Assembly: GCF_000731315.1 (NCBI RefSeq)
Contig: NZ_HG938353.1
Coordinates: forward strand, 2,480,001-2,544,000
Source: Neorhizobium galegae bv. orientalis str. HAMBI 540
GTDB taxonomy: Bacteria; Pseudomonadota; Alphaproteobacteria; Rhizobiales; Rhizobiaceae
Length of the DNA: 64,000 nucleotides
Direction: 5' to 3'
The notes under the pieces: generated by a model
The model's input: the letters and a program-made list of their open reading frames with translations, nothing else
What the model was told of the DNA's origin: nothing
Database searches by the model: none
Shown here: piece by piece, positions 35,223 to 44,153 of the stretch
Layout of the letters: every line of letters starts with the position of its first letter
Position numbering within the stretch: the stretch's first letter is position 1
Program-made: the position numbers and the translations under genes

Positions 35223-36326
35223 ATGGGTTTCAAATGCGGTATCGTGGGCCTGCCGAATGTCGGCAAGTCCACTCTCTTTAATGCGCTGACCAAGACGGCG
35301 GCGGCGCAGGCGGCCAACTATCCGTTCTGCACGATCGAGCCGAACACCGGCGAAGTGGCCGTGCCCGATCCGCGCATGCAGAAGCTGGCTGCGGTCGCCG
35401 GCTCCAAGGAAATCATCCCCACCCGCATCTCCTTCGTCGATATCGCCGGCCTGGTGCGCGGCGCGTCGAAGGGTGAAGGCCTCGGCAACAAGTTCCTTGC
35501 CAATATCCGCGAAGTCGATGCGGTGGTGCATGTGTTGCGTTGCTTCGAGGATGACGACATCACCCATGTCGAAGGTCGCATCAACCCGGTCGGCGATGCC
35601 GATACGATCGAGACCGAGCTGATGCTCGCCGACCTCGAAAGCCTGGAGCGCCGTGTCGAGCAGACCCGCAAGCGCGCCGCCAGCAAGGACAAGGATTCCG
35701 TCGCGCAATTGCCGGTCATGGATGCGGTTATCAAGCTCCTGAACGATGGCAAGCCGGCGCGTCTGCTCCTGAAGTCACTTGCGCCCGAAGAGATCGAGAT
35801 CCTGAAGGACCTCAACCTTCTGACCTCGCACCCGGTTCTTTATGTCTGCAACGTCGCGGAAGCCGATGCCTCGACCGGCAACGAGCACACGCACGCCGTT
35901 GCCGCCATGGCCAAGGAACAGGGCGCCGAATGCGTGATCATCTCTGCCGCGATCGAGTCCGAAGTGGCCCAGCTTCCCGAGGAAGAGTCCAAGGAATTCC
36001 TGTCAGCCCTCGGGCTTGAGGAAGCCGGCCTCGACCGGCTGATCCGAGCCGGTTACCACCTGCTCGACCTGATCACCTATTTCACCGTCGGCCCCAAGGA
36101 AACCCGCGCCTGGACGATCGTGCGCGGCACCAAGGCACCGGCAGCCGCCGGCGTCATCCATACCGATTTCGAACGCGGCTTCATCCGTGCCTTCACCATC
36201 GCCTATGACGACTACATCAACTTCAAGGGCGAAGTCGGCGCCAAGGAAGCCGGCAAGGGCCGCGACGAAGGCAAGGAATATGTCGTCCAGGACGGCGACG
36301 TGATCCACTTCCGCTTCAACACCTGA
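35223..36326 (+). CDS. ychF: YchF/Obg-family ATPase
   Basis: 367-residue P-loop protein: G1 [16 protein letters not shown], switch [12 protein letters not shown]3 [22 protein letters not shown], the NxxE that replaces NKxD and gives ATP preference (YVCNVAEAD), a coiled-coil insertion (about residues 130-200) and a C-terminal TGS domain with [27 protein letters not shown]. YchF binds ribosomes and modulates translation and oxidative stress responses. In many proteobacteria it follows pth. Length is normal. Confidence 0.95.
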   Translation: MGFKCGIVGLPNVGKSTLFNALTKTAAAQAANYPFCTIEPNTGEVAVPDPRMQKLAAVAGSKEIIPTRISFVDIAGLVRGASKGEGLGNKFLANIREVDAVVHVLRCFEDDDITHVEGRINPVGDADTIETELMLADLESLERRVEQTRKRAASKDKDSVAQLPVMDAVIKLLNDGKPARLLLKSLAPEEIEILKDLNLLTSHPVLYVCNVAEADASTGNEHTHAVAAMAKEQGAECVIISAAIESEVAQLPEEESKEFLSALGLEEAGLDRLIRAGYHLLDLITYFTVGPKETRAWTIVRGTKAPAAAGVIHTDFERGFIRAFTIAYDDYINFKGEVGAKEAGKGRDEGKEYVVQDGDVIHFRFNT

Positions 36327-36347
36327 GACCGTGGGCGGGAGGGCCAC

Positions 36348-36818
36348 ATGACGGAATCCGTGTATTATTTCGAGGACTTTTCGGTTGGGCGGGTTTTCCC
36401 GCTCGCATCCAAGCTGGTGACGGCTGACGAGATCGTCGAATTCGCCGCGGAGTTCGATCCGCAGCCAATGCACATCGACGAAGCCGCCGGCAAGGCGAGC
36501 ATCCTCGGCGGCTTGTCTGCGTCGGGCTGGCATACGGCGAGCATGTTCATGCGGATGATGTACGACGGCTGGCTGTCAAGCTCGTCGTCGGAGGGTTCAC
36601 CCGGCATCGAGTTCATGGAATGGAAACGACCGGTTCTGGACGGCGACACGCTGTCCGGCCGCTCGAGGGTGATCGAATCCCGCACCCTTCGCTCGCGACC
36701 CGGCATCGGCATAGTCAAGTTCCTGCACGAGGTGGAGAACCAGCGCGGCGAGATCGTCATGCGCGGTGAGAACCCGATCATGATGCGGCTGCGCGACGCC
36801 GAGGAGAATGCCGCATGA
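36348..36818 (+). CDS. MaoC-like hydratase, first of a pair
   Basis: 156-residue hot-dog protein. The hydratase 2 motif with the Asp-x4-His dyad is FDPQPMHIDEAAGKAS near residue 38, followed by GGLSASGWHTASMFMR. It follows ychF by 21 bases with GGGAGGG before the ATG. Members add water to enoyl-CoA or related CoA esters. It is partnered with a second MaoC gene whose ATG overlaps its stop by four bases, so the two probably form one heteromeric enzyme. Substrate unknown. Confidence 0.88.
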   Translation: MTESVYYFEDFSVGRVFPLASKLVTADEIVEFAAEFDPQPMHIDEAAGKASILGGLSASGWHTASMFMRMMYDGWLSSSSSEGSPGIEFMEWKRPVLDGDTLSGRSRVIESRTLRSRPGIGIVKFLHEVENQRGEIVMRGENPIMMRLRDAEENAA

Positions 36819-37282
36819 GGCTGATCGAGCTTTCCCCGCCCGGCAGGAAGGTCATCACCGGGACGCTTCTCTTCACCGCCGAGGACATTGTCCGCTACGC
36901 CCGGAAATTCGACCCGCAGCCCTTTCACGTGGATGCGGAAGCCGCCAAAAACTACGTTTTCGGCGCTCTCTGCGCTTCCGGGTGGCACACCTGCGCCGGC
37001 TGGATGAAAACCTATATCGCCTATTGGAAAGCGGAAGTAGCGCGTCTCGAAAGCGAGGGCCTCACAGCCCCGAAGCTCGGGCCGTCGGCGGGCTTCAAGA
37101 AGCTGCAATGGCTGAAACCGGTCTATGCCGGCGACAGCATCACCTACTCCGTCGCGCTGACCGAAAGCCGGCCGCTCACCTCGCGCCCCGGCACCTGGAT
37201 CAACATGACCGCCTGCGATGGCGTCAATCAGCATGGCGACGTGGTTATGCGTTACGAAGGTACGGTGCTGGAATTCGCGTGA
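36815..37282 (+). CDS. MaoC-like hydratase, second of a pair
   Basis: 155 residues, paralogous to the preceding gene: KFDPQPFHVDAEAAKNYVFG carries the same Asp and His, then ALCASGWHTCAGWMKTYI. The ATGA overlap implies coupled translation and about 1:1 production. Both members keep their catalytic dyad, so the pair is not an active/inactive set. Neighbours give no pathway. It converges with apt. Confidence 0.87.
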   Translation: MRLIELSPPGRKVITGTLLFTAEDIVRYARKFDPQPFHVDAEAAKNYVFGALCASGWHTCAGWMKTYIAYWKAEVARLESEGLTAPKLGPSAGFKKLQWLKPVYAGDSITYSVALTESRPLTSRPGTWINMTACDGVNQHGDVVMRYEGTVLEFA

Positions 37283-37326
37283 GGGATTTGCCCCTCACCC
37301 CGATCAGTCTTCGCGGCGGCGGCCTA

Positions 37327-37866
37327 TCAATGGCCTGAAAACTCGACCAGCGTCCTCACCTCGACACCGAGTTCTTCGAGCCTCCTGCGTCCGCCGAGAT
37401 CCGGCAGGTCGATGACGAAGCAGGCCGAGACGATCTCGGCCCCAAGCTGGCGCAGCAGCTTCACCGCACCTTCCGCGGTGCCGCCGGTGGCGATCAGGTC
37501 GTCGGTGAGGATCACTTTCTCGCCGGCCTTTACCGCATCCACATGGATCTCCATCTCGTCGGTTCCGTATTCGAGGCTGTAGGCCATCCGCACCGTCTGG
37601 TGCGGCAGCTTGCCCTTCTTGCGGATCGGCACGAAACCGGCCTTCAGCTGATGCGCCAACGCGCCGCCGAGGATGAAGCCGCGGGCCTCGATGCCGGCGA
37701 TCTTGTCGACGCCAAGGCCCGCATAGGGCGCCACCAGCTCATCCACCGCCTGCCCGAAGGCGACGGCGTCGCCGAGCAGCGTGGTGATGTCGCGGAAGAT
37801 GATGCCGGGTTTCGGATAATCCGGGATGGAGCGAATGGCAGCGGAGAGAGCGTTTTTGGAAGACAT
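37327..37866 (-). CDS. apt: Adenine phosphoribosyltransferase
   Basis: 179-residue salvage enzyme converting adenine and PRPP to AMP. Family landmarks: [69 protein letters not shown], and the PRPP loop [21 protein letters not shown]. The ATG at 37866 is chosen; a GTG three codons upstream is possible. It lies downstream of the petABC terminator on the same strand. Confidence 0.94.
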   Translation of the reverse strand: MSSKNALSAAIRSIPDYPKPGIIFRDITTLLGDAVAFGQAVDELVAPYAGLGVDKIAGIEARGFILGGALAHQLKAGFVPIRKKGKLPHQTVRMAYSLEYGTDEMEIHVDAVKAGEKVILTDDLIATGGTAEGAVKLLRQLGAEIVSACFVIDLPDLGGRRRLEELGVEVRTLVEFSGH

Positions 37867-37928
37867 ATGATCCACATATTTGGCGGCAGGAGGAGGACGA
37901 GCCTATCAACGGATGGCTCTCCTCCCAA

Positions 37929-37958
37929 CAAAAAAGGCAGCCCGGAGGCCGCCTTTTT
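37929..37958 (-). terminator. Intrinsic terminator of petABC
   Basis: AAAAAAGGCAGCC-CGGA-GGCCGCCTTTTTT: a GC stem with one mismatch flanked by A and T runs, able to work in both directions and placed 22 bases after petC. Confidence 0.85.
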
Positions 37959-37979
37959 TCGGATCACGAGGTGAAAACC

Positions 37980-38855
37980 TCAGTGTTCCTTGCTGGCATA
38001 GACCGACTTCTTGGTCAGGTAGATCAGGCCGGTGAAGATCAGAAGGAAGATCATCACCATGAAGCCGGTGCGCTTGCGCTCTTCGAGATGCGGCTCGGCG
38101 GCCCACATCAGGAAGGCCGAGATATCCTTGGCATACTGATCGACCGTCTGCGGCGTGCCGTCCTCGTAGGTGACCTGGTCGGCGCTGAGCGGCGGCGCCA
38201 TGGCGAGCGAAGCGGCGGCGGAGAAATACGGATTGTAGTGGCCGCCGGGAGGAACCTGGACGCCGGCCGGCGGCTCCTGGTAACCGGTCAGCAGCGAATG
38301 GATATAGTCCGGGCCGCCCTGCTGGTACTGGGTGAACATGTCGAAGATGAACTGCGGGAAGCCGCGGGTTACGCCGCGCGCCTTGGCAAGCAGCGACATG
38401 TCCGGCGGTGCGGCGCCGTTGTTGGCAGCAGCAGCAGCCTGGGTGTTCGGGAAAGGCGACGGGAAGTAGTCGGACGGAACGGCGGTGCGTTCAAACATCT
38501 CGCCCTCGTCGTTCGGGCCGTCCTGGACCTTGTAGTTGGCCGCGAACGCCTTCACCTGCGCTTCCGAGTAACCGAGACCTTCCAGCGTGCGGAAGGAAAC
38601 GAGGCGCATCGAATGGCAGGCGGAACAGACTTCCGTGTAGATCTTCAGGCCGCGCTGCAACTGACCCTTGTCGTAATGACCGAAAGGACCGGCAAAGCTC
38701 CAATCGGTTTCCTTGGGATGGTTGATCGGAAAATGCGGCGTTTCCGAATGTTCTGCGGCCGGGGCCGCAGCGTGATTTTCCTGCGCCACGGCCGAGGCAA
38801 CGCCCATTCCCGCCAGGAAGGCCAGCGAGACGAGGCTCGTAACAAGCTTTTTCAT
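37980..38855 (-). CDS. petC: Cytochrome c1 of the bc1 complex
   Basis: 291-residue periplasmic haem subunit anchored by a C-terminal helix. A signal peptide (ending ASAVAQE) is followed by the haem c site VCSACHSMRLVSF near residue 67; the distal part has FPNTQAAAAANNGAAPPDMSLLAKAR and DYIHSLLTGYQEPP; the anchor is GFMVMIFLLIFTGLIYLTKK at residues 265-284. Unlike Bradyrhizobium, cytochrome b and c1 are separate genes. Third gene of petABC, 27 bases after petB. Confidence 0.96.
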   Translation of the reverse strand: MKKLVTSLVSLAFLAGMGVASAVAQENHAAAPAAEHSETPHFPINHPKETDWSFAGPFGHYDKGQLQRGLKIYTEVCSACHSMRLVSFRTLEGLGYSEAQVKAFAANYKVQDGPNDEGEMFERTAVPSDYFPSPFPNTQAAAAANNGAAPPDMSLLAKARGVTRGFPQFIFDMFTQYQQGGPDYIHSLLTGYQEPPAGVQVPPGGHYNPYFSAAASLAMAPPLSADQVTYEDGTPQTVDQYAKDISAFLMWAAEPHLEERKRTGFMVMIFLLIFTGLIYLTKKSVYASKEH

Positions 38856-38882
38856 AATTCTAATCCCTCTCGGTCGCAGGCG

Positions 38883-40154
38883 TCAGGCGCGGGCTTCGGC
38901 GGATTTGCCGTTCTTTTTTTCAAGAACTGCTTCCGTGATGGAGTTCGGAATGCGCCTCGGCGTTTCGAACAGGCCGAGCAGCGGCATGATCACGAGGAAG
39001 AAGCCGAAGTAGTAGACCGTGCCGAGCTGCGAGAGCGTGGTGAAGATGCCTTCCGCCGGTTGCGAGCCAAGCCAGCCGAGCATGATGGCATTGGCGACGA
39101 ACAGCCAGAAGAACAGCTTGTACCAGGGACGGTAGACGGCGGAGCGAACCTTCGACGTGTCGAGCCAAGGCAGGAAGAACAGGATGATGATCGAACCGAA
39201 CATCACCAGAACGCCGCCGAGCTTGGAGTCGATCGGACCGACATTGAAGGTGATGGCGCGCAGCATTGCGTAGAAGGGCAGATAATACCATTCCGGAACG
39301 ATATGAGCCGGCGTCTTCAGGGCGTCAGCCGGGATGTAGTTGTCCGGATGGCCGAGGAAGTTCGGCATGTAGAAGATGAACCACGCGTAGACAATCAGGA
39401 ACACGGAGACGCCGAGCGCATCCTTCATCGTCGCATAGGGCGTGAAGGCAACCGTGTCGGTCTTGGTCTTGACTTCGACGCCGGTCGGATTGGTCTGGCC
39501 GGTGACATGCAGCGCCCAGATGTGCAGCACGACGACGCCGGCGATCATGAAGGGCAGCAGATAGTGCAGCGAGAAGAAGCGGTTCAGCGTCGGCTGGTCG
39601 ACGGCAAAGCCGCCGAGCAGGAACTGCTGGATCCATTCGCCGACCAGCGGGAAGGCCGAGAAGAAGCCGGTGATGACGGTCGCGCCCCAGAAGGACATCT
39701 GACCCCAGGGCAGGACGTAGCCCATGAAGCCGGTCGCCATCATCAAGAGGTAGATCACCACGCCGAGGATCCAGAGGATTTCGCGGGGCGCCTTGTACGA
39801 GCCGTAATAGAGGCCGCGGGCGATGTGGAGATAGACGGCAACGAAGAAGAACGATGCGCCATTGGCATGCATGTAACGCAGCAGCCAGCCGTGGTTGACG
39901 TCGCGCATGATCTTTTCGACCGAGTCGAAGGCAGCGCCAGTCGAAGCGACATAGTGCATGGCAAGCACGACGCCTGTGATGATCTGGACGATCAGCATCA
40001 CCGACAGCATGGCGCCGAAGGTGTAGGCATAGTTCAGATTGCGGGGAACGGGGTAGGAGACGAAGCTGTCATGGATCATGCGCGGCAGCGGAAGCCGCGA
40101 ATCGATCCACTTCTCGATGCCGGTCGATGGCTGGTATGTGGAATGACCGCTCAT
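38883..40154 (-). CDS. petB: Cytochrome b of the bc1 complex
   Basis: 423-residue, eight-helix protein carrying haems bL and bH and the quinol sites. Visible: [22 protein letters not shown], the helix with [49 protein letters not shown] (Qo region), [23 protein letters not shown] (haem His ligands), and the [14 protein letters not shown] motif. It transfers electrons from ubiquinol to c1 and back to ubiquinone while moving protons. It lies 14 bases after petA. Confidence 0.97.
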   Translation of the reverse strand: MSGHSTYQPSTGIEKWIDSRLPLPRMIHDSFVSYPVPRNLNYAYTFGAMLSVMLIVQIITGVVLAMHYVASTGAAFDSVEKIMRDVNHGWLLRYMHANGASFFFVAVYLHIARGLYYGSYKAPREILWILGVVIYLLMMATGFMGYVLPWGQMSFWGATVITGFFSAFPLVGEWIQQFLLGGFAVDQPTLNRFFSLHYLLPFMIAGVVVLHIWALHVTGQTNPTGVEVKTKTDTVAFTPYATMKDALGVSVFLIVYAWFIFYMPNFLGHPDNYIPADALKTPAHIVPEWYYLPFYAMLRAITFNVGPIDSKLGGVLVMFGSIIILFFLPWLDTSKVRSAVYRPWYKLFFWLFVANAIMLGWLGSQPAEGIFTTLSQLGTVYYFGFFLVIMPLLGLFETPRRIPNSITEAVLEKKNGKSAEARA

Positions 40155-40168
40155 AGGTATTTATCCCC

Positions 40169-40747
40169 TCACCCGATCTGGATAACTGTATCGGACTTAA
40201 AACTGAAAGTCGGAATGGCGAGGTTCTCCGGAGCCGGACCTTTGCGGATACGGCCAGCCGTATCGTAGACCGACCCGTGGCACGGACAGAACCATCCATT
40301 GTATTCGCCGGACTGACCGAGCGGCACGCAGCCGAGATGGGTGCAGGAGCCGATCATCACGATCCAGTTTTCCTTGCCGGCGCCGCCCGAGCGGTCGATG
40401 CCGGTTGCCTTCGCATCGGGGGCCAGGTTGGCATTGCGGGCGGCCGGGTCCTTGAGTTCGGCCATCGGCACGTCGGCGGCGGCTTTGATTTCTTCCGGGG
40501 TGCGGTTGCGGATGAAGACCGGCTTGCCGCGCCACTTGACCGTCAGCGACATGCCCGGCTGGAGAGCGGCGACATTGACCTCGATCGAGGCGAGCGCCAG
40601 CGTCGAAGCATCCGGACGCATTTGGTCGATGAAGGGCCATGCCACGGAAACAGCGCCGACGGCGCCGGCCATACCGGTCGTCAGGTAAAGGAAATCTCGG
40701 CGAGTGGGCTCGCCCGGTATTTCGCTATGTGTGTCGTGCTCGCTCAC
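40169..40747 (-). CDS. petA: Rieske iron-sulphur subunit of the bc1 complex
   Basis: 192 residues. The N-terminus has a twin-arginine signal anchor (TRRDFLYLTTGMAGAVGAVSVAWPF), so the folded protein is exported by Tat and stays anchored. The [2Fe-2S] ligands are in CTHLGCVPLG and FCPCHGSVYD (two Cys, two His). First gene of petABC. The 392-base upstream gap holds its promoter, and the petP-petR-HK cassette at 10.7 kb is a candidate regulator. Confidence 0.96.
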   Translation of the reverse strand: MSEHDTHSEIPGEPTRRDFLYLTTGMAGAVGAVSVAWPFIDQMRPDASTLALASIEVNVAALQPGMSLTVKWRGKPVFIRNRTPEEIKAAADVPMAELKDPAARNANLAPDAKATGIDRSGGAGKENWIVMIGSCTHLGCVPLGQSGEYNGWFCPCHGSVYDTAGRIRKGPAPENLAIPTFSFKSDTVIQIG

Positions 40748-40852
40748 GGCTCAATCATCCTTCTCACGCAATTCGCGGAAACCGCTCTGCCCCCGTCCCG
40801 GCGAATCTCGGTTGAACACAATTCGACCATAGATTCCCCAGCAATCCGGCGC

Positions 40853-40881
40853 GTTCTATGCTTGATCGCAAAATATGTCCA
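40853..40881 (-). promoter_or_regulatory. Candidate petA promoter
   Basis: On the minus strand TGGACA (-35) and TAGAAC (-10) are separated by 17 bases, about 105 bases upstream of the petA start. This is a sequence-match guess; other elements could serve. Confidence 0.3.
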
Positions 40882-40895
40882 GTCTTGGCAAGGGG

Positions 40896-41015
40896 CCGCG
40901 ACCAGTTTGTCGCGGGAAAACCCGAAGGGTTCCGGGGCGACGTGTCAGGCAGAGCACAGGGCCGCCGAACATGGCGCGGCAAGGCCTGCTCGGCCCGGAA
41001 AAGTCAGGCCTTTTT
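40896..41015 (+). ncRNA. Candidate small RNA with an intrinsic terminator
   Basis: Four hairpins in a row: CCGCGA/TCGCGG (40896-40915), AACCC/GGGTT (40919-40931), GCCGC/GCGGC (40961-40980) and AAGGCCTG/CAGGCCTT with a T run (40981-41015). No plus-strand protein gene lies upstream, petA running the other way, so the terminator implies a separate transcript of about 120-150 bases. I cannot match it to a named rhizobial RNA family, and the promoter is not obvious. Confidence 0.35.
40981..41015 (+). terminator. Orphan plus-strand intrinsic terminator
   Basis: AAGGCCTG (40981-40988) and CAGGCCTT (41005-41012) form an 8-bp stem with a 16-base loop; the T run reaches 41015. Confidence 0.6.
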
Positions 41016-41139
41016 CAAGAAAAACGGCGGAAGACACGCGCTTCCTGTTAACTCCCTTGCCCTGTGCCGCATTGCAACAAAACCGGCCCCATGTTAGGCC
41101 AACCGCACGACAGAAGGCGGCCGTCCCGGACATACCCGA

Positions 41140-42078
41140 ATGAGACAAACACTATCGGTTGCCATCTGCGTCATCGTGTCGCTTGTACTGATGGCGATCG
41201 GGACGCGTTACGTGCACCCTCACTGGATTTTAGGAACGCTTTACAGCCTGCAGCTGCATGCGGCAGCGGCCTGCGTGGCGGCAGTGGCCGTTGCGCTGCT
41301 CATCAAGCGCCACTTCGTCGTCTGGCTGCTGTTCGCAGTCTCGCTGCTCTTCACCGGCCACGCCGTGCTCATGGGCCGCGGTTTCGCGGCGCCGATGACA
41401 TCGGCGGATGCCAATGCGCGGACCTTCAAGCTGATGTCCTTCAACATCCTCAACGACAACTTCGACCATGCCGAAGACATCGTCGAGACCATCCGATCCT
41501 CCGGCGCCGACCTCGTCAACATCATGGAAGCAGCACCGCTGAGGGTCTATATGGACGAGCTGGCGAAGACCTATCCCTACCGGGTCGGCTGTGGAGCACT
41601 GATCGAAGATTGCGACCAGCTGATGCTTTCCAAGGTGCCGATCGAGACGCCGATGGTCCAGTCTCTGAGCGACATCTTCCCGGATCGCTTCATCCTTGCG
41701 AAGGTGACCGTAGCCGGCCGGCCGATCAATTTCGTCGGCATGCATACGACCAAGCCCTATTTCGATAATTTCCACTCGCTGGAACTCGATCGCGCCGCAC
41801 TGGCGATCTCGGAAACAAGCGGCCCCCTGCTCCTCTCCGGCGATTTCAACGCCTCGAGTCTCGCGCCCAACATGCGCCGGTTCCTGAACAATACCGATCT
41901 GGCCACCGCCCAATTCGAGCCCGCCACCTGGCCGATCCGGGCGGGCGCGTTCGGCCTGCCGATCGACCACGTCTATGCGCGGGCGCCGCTCAAGATAAAG
42001 TCCCTGACCCGCATTGCCGATGCACACGGCTCAAACCATTACGGACTGATCGCCGAGATCGCCGTCACCGGACAGTGA
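41140..42078 (+). CDS. Membrane-anchored endonuclease/exonuclease/phosphatase family protein
   Basis: 312 residues: three closely spaced membrane helices (about residues 5-24, 30-55 and 58-80) followed by an EEP domain (about residues 98-310). Motifs: LMSFNILNDNF (Asn), VNIMEA (metal Glu in the usual Q-E position), GMHTTKPYF, LLSGDFNAS (Asp and Asn) and the terminal IDHVYAR ... GSNHYGLIAEI (His). The topology, with three helices then an extracytoplasmic domain, resembles a family often seen near exporters and suggests a periplasmic phosphodiesterase of lipids or nucleic acids. The substrate is inferred only. It converges with an ABC exporter, stops five bases apart. Confidence 0.85.
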   Translation: MRQTLSVAICVIVSLVLMAIGTRYVHPHWILGTLYSLQLHAAAACVAAVAVALLIKRHFVVWLLFAVSLLFTGHAVLMGRGFAAPMTSADANARTFKLMSFNILNDNFDHAEDIVETIRSSGADLVNIMEAAPLRVYMDELAKTYPYRVGCGALIEDCDQLMLSKVPIETPMVQSLSDIFPDRFILAKVTVAGRPINFVGMHTTKPYFDNFHSLELDRAALAISETSGPLLLSGDFNASSLAPNMRRFLNNTDLATAQFEPATWPIRAGAFGLPIDHVYARAPLKIKSLTRIADAHGSNHYGLIAEIAVTGQ

Positions 42079-42083
42079 GCCTG

Positions 42084-43946
42084 TTACTGGGCAGCATCCG
42101 CCGCGAGGAAGCCGCCGGATTGTCGCGCCCAGAGCTCCGAATAGAGCCCTCGCCGCGCGATCAGTTCGTTGTGCGTGCCGTCCTCGATGATCCGGCCCTG
42201 GTCCATGACGATGAGGCGGTCGAGGGCTGCGATGGTCGAAAGCCGGTGGGCGATGGCAAGCACGGTCTTGCCCTGCATCAGCCGCTCCAGGTTCGACTGA
42301 ATCGCCGCCTCCACCTCGGAATCAAGCGCCGAGGTCGCCTCGTCGAGCACCAGGATCGGCGCATCCTTGATCATCACGCGGGCGATCGCGACACGCTGGC
42401 GCTGTCCGCCGGAAAGCTTGACACCACGTTCGCCCACATGCGCGTCGAATCCCTTGCGGCCGCGCTGGTCTTCGAGAGCCGCGATGAACGTGTCGGCTTC
42501 AGCCTTGCGCGCCGCCTCGACAAGCTGTGCCTCGGTCGCATCCGGCCGGCCGAACAGGATATTGTCGCGGATCGACCGGTGCAGCAGCGAGGTATCCTGG
42601 GTCACCATGCCGATCTGGCCCCGCAGCGATTCCTGCGTCGCCTTGGCGATGTCCTGCCCGTCGATCAGGATCCGGCCGCCTTCGAGATCGTAGAACCGCA
42701 GGAGCAGGTTGACGAGCGTCGACTTGCCGGCGCCCGAGCGCCCGACGATGCCGAGCTTTTCGCCCGGCCGGATGGTGAGCGACAGGTTGTCGATGACGCC
42801 CTTCGCCTTGCCATAGTGGAAGCTGACATTCTCGAAACGGATTTCCGGGCGTTTTACCACCAGCTGCGTTGCATCAGGCGCATCCACCAGACCGATCGGT
42901 TGCGAGATCAGCTCGGCGGAATTCTGGATCGTGCCGATATTGCGCATGATCCCGTTGAGCTGCGTCATCAGCCGGCCGAGCAGGAAATTCAGCCGCAGCA
43001 TCAGAGCCATGGTGAAGGCGACCGCACCCGACGAGATCAGGCCGGAGAGCCAGAGATGCACGCTCATCGCCGCCATCGTGACGATCATCGTGCCGGAGAG
43101 GAAGGCCATCGAGGCGCGCACGCTGGTCAATAGCCGGGTGAACGCAATGATCGTGTCCTGGAAGCTCTCGAAACCGGAGAGCATATAGCGGTCATTGGCC
43201 TCGTCGCGGCCGAACAGCCGGAGCGTCTGGATGTTCGAATAGGCGTCGACCATGCGGCCGCTGATCATCGATCCGGCCTCGGCCGAGGCCTTGGAGTGCT
43301 CGCGGATGCGCGGCACGTAATGGCGGGCGAGCAGCGCGAAGATCGCAAGCCATGCGACGACGACGACGGCGAGCCGCCAGTCGAGCCCTGCGACCAGCGC
43401 GATGGTCGAGACGGAATAGATGCCGACGAACCAGACGCTTTCCATAAAGGAGGTCAGCACGTCGCCGGTCGCCTGCCCCGCCGACCAGACTTTCGTGACG
43501 ATCCGGCCGGAGAAATCGTTCTGGAAGAAGGAAAGCGACTGGCGCGACACATGGATGTACGACTGCCAGCGCACCAGATTGTAGAAACCTGGCGTGATGA
43601 TCTGCTGGTCGACCAGCGCCGTCATCAGCCCGATCAGGAAGCGGCCGATGCCGACCACCAGCGCCATGACCACCAATTCGGTGCCATGGTTGGCCAAAAG
43701 CCCCGACCATCCGTCGGCGGGCTTCGTCGTGTCGAGGATATCGACCAGCCGGCCGACATACCAGAACATCGCCGCCTCGACTCCTGCGGCAAGACCGCCA
43801 AGAAGCAGCATGGCGAAGAAGGGAAGCTTGGCCTGGCTGACATAGAACCAGACGAAGCCGATCAGGCCCACAGGCGGTTTCAGGTCGTCCCGCCTCGCGA
43901 ACGGCTTGATAAAGCTTTCGAAGATGCGGAAGACCGGTTTCAACAT
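42084..43946 (-). CDS. ABC exporter (permease-ATPase), second of a pair
   Basis: 620-residue half-exporter: six membrane helices (about residues 35-340) and an ATPase domain (about residues 375-605). Walker A GRSGAGKST, Q loop GMVTQDTSLLHRSI, signature LSGGQRQRVAIARV, Walker B ILVLDEATSALDSE and the H loop AIAHRLST are all intact. The ATPase half is near-identical in motif wording to the exporter 207 bases upstream, so the two are paralogues and could act as homodimers or as a heterodimer with two good sites. Substrate unknown; MsbA/multidrug-like. Confidence 0.9.
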   Translation of the reverse strand: MLKPVFRIFESFIKPFARRDDLKPPVGLIGFVWFYVSQAKLPFFAMLLLGGLAAGVEAAMFWYVGRLVDILDTTKPADGWSGLLANHGTELVVMALVVGIGRFLIGLMTALVDQQIITPGFYNLVRWQSYIHVSRQSLSFFQNDFSGRIVTKVWSAGQATGDVLTSFMESVWFVGIYSVSTIALVAGLDWRLAVVVVAWLAIFALLARHYVPRIREHSKASAEAGSMISGRMVDAYSNIQTLRLFGRDEANDRYMLSGFESFQDTIIAFTRLLTSVRASMAFLSGTMIVTMAAMSVHLWLSGLISSGAVAFTMALMLRLNFLLGRLMTQLNGIMRNIGTIQNSAELISQPIGLVDAPDATQLVVKRPEIRFENVSFHYGKAKGVIDNLSLTIRPGEKLGIVGRSGAGKSTLVNLLLRFYDLEGGRILIDGQDIAKATQESLRGQIGMVTQDTSLLHRSIRDNILFGRPDATEAQLVEAARKAEADTFIAALEDQRGRKGFDAHVGERGVKLSGGQRQRVAIARVMIKDAPILVLDEATSALDSEVEAAIQSNLERLMQGKTVLAIAHRLSTIAALDRLIVMDQGRIIEDGTHNELIARRGLYSELWARQSGGFLAADAAQ

Positions 43947-44153
43947 GGACCGGATATAGGCGGATTCTGATCGGCGGCAAAGCGAAAGCGGACGGGCCGC
44001 GGCTTACATTTTCTTAATGTGCCCGCCAACCCGATACGGAGCGAGACGATCTTCTCCTTCGTATCTGGCACACCCGCGAAAACCGAATCTGAATTCCGCG
44101 GAAGCATGCCCTGGAATACGACCTCAGAGCGAGGAAGGGGGCGACGGCGGAGA

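Larger units (their letters stand above)
40748..41139. other. 392-base divergent region between petA and the EEP gene
   Basis: No protein gene is seen. It contains a candidate petA promoter (40853-40881, minus strand) and, on the plus strand, four consecutive hairpins ending in a T run (40896-41015), described separately. The last 120 bases before the EEP gene show no clear motif. Confidence 0.5.

Noticed and set aside
37971..40268. 765-residue open frame on the plus strand
   Set aside because: It is the antisense of petC and petB, which are unmistakable. Its composition (His, Arg, Asp and Glu rich, no fold signature) is typical of shadow frames in high-GC DNA.
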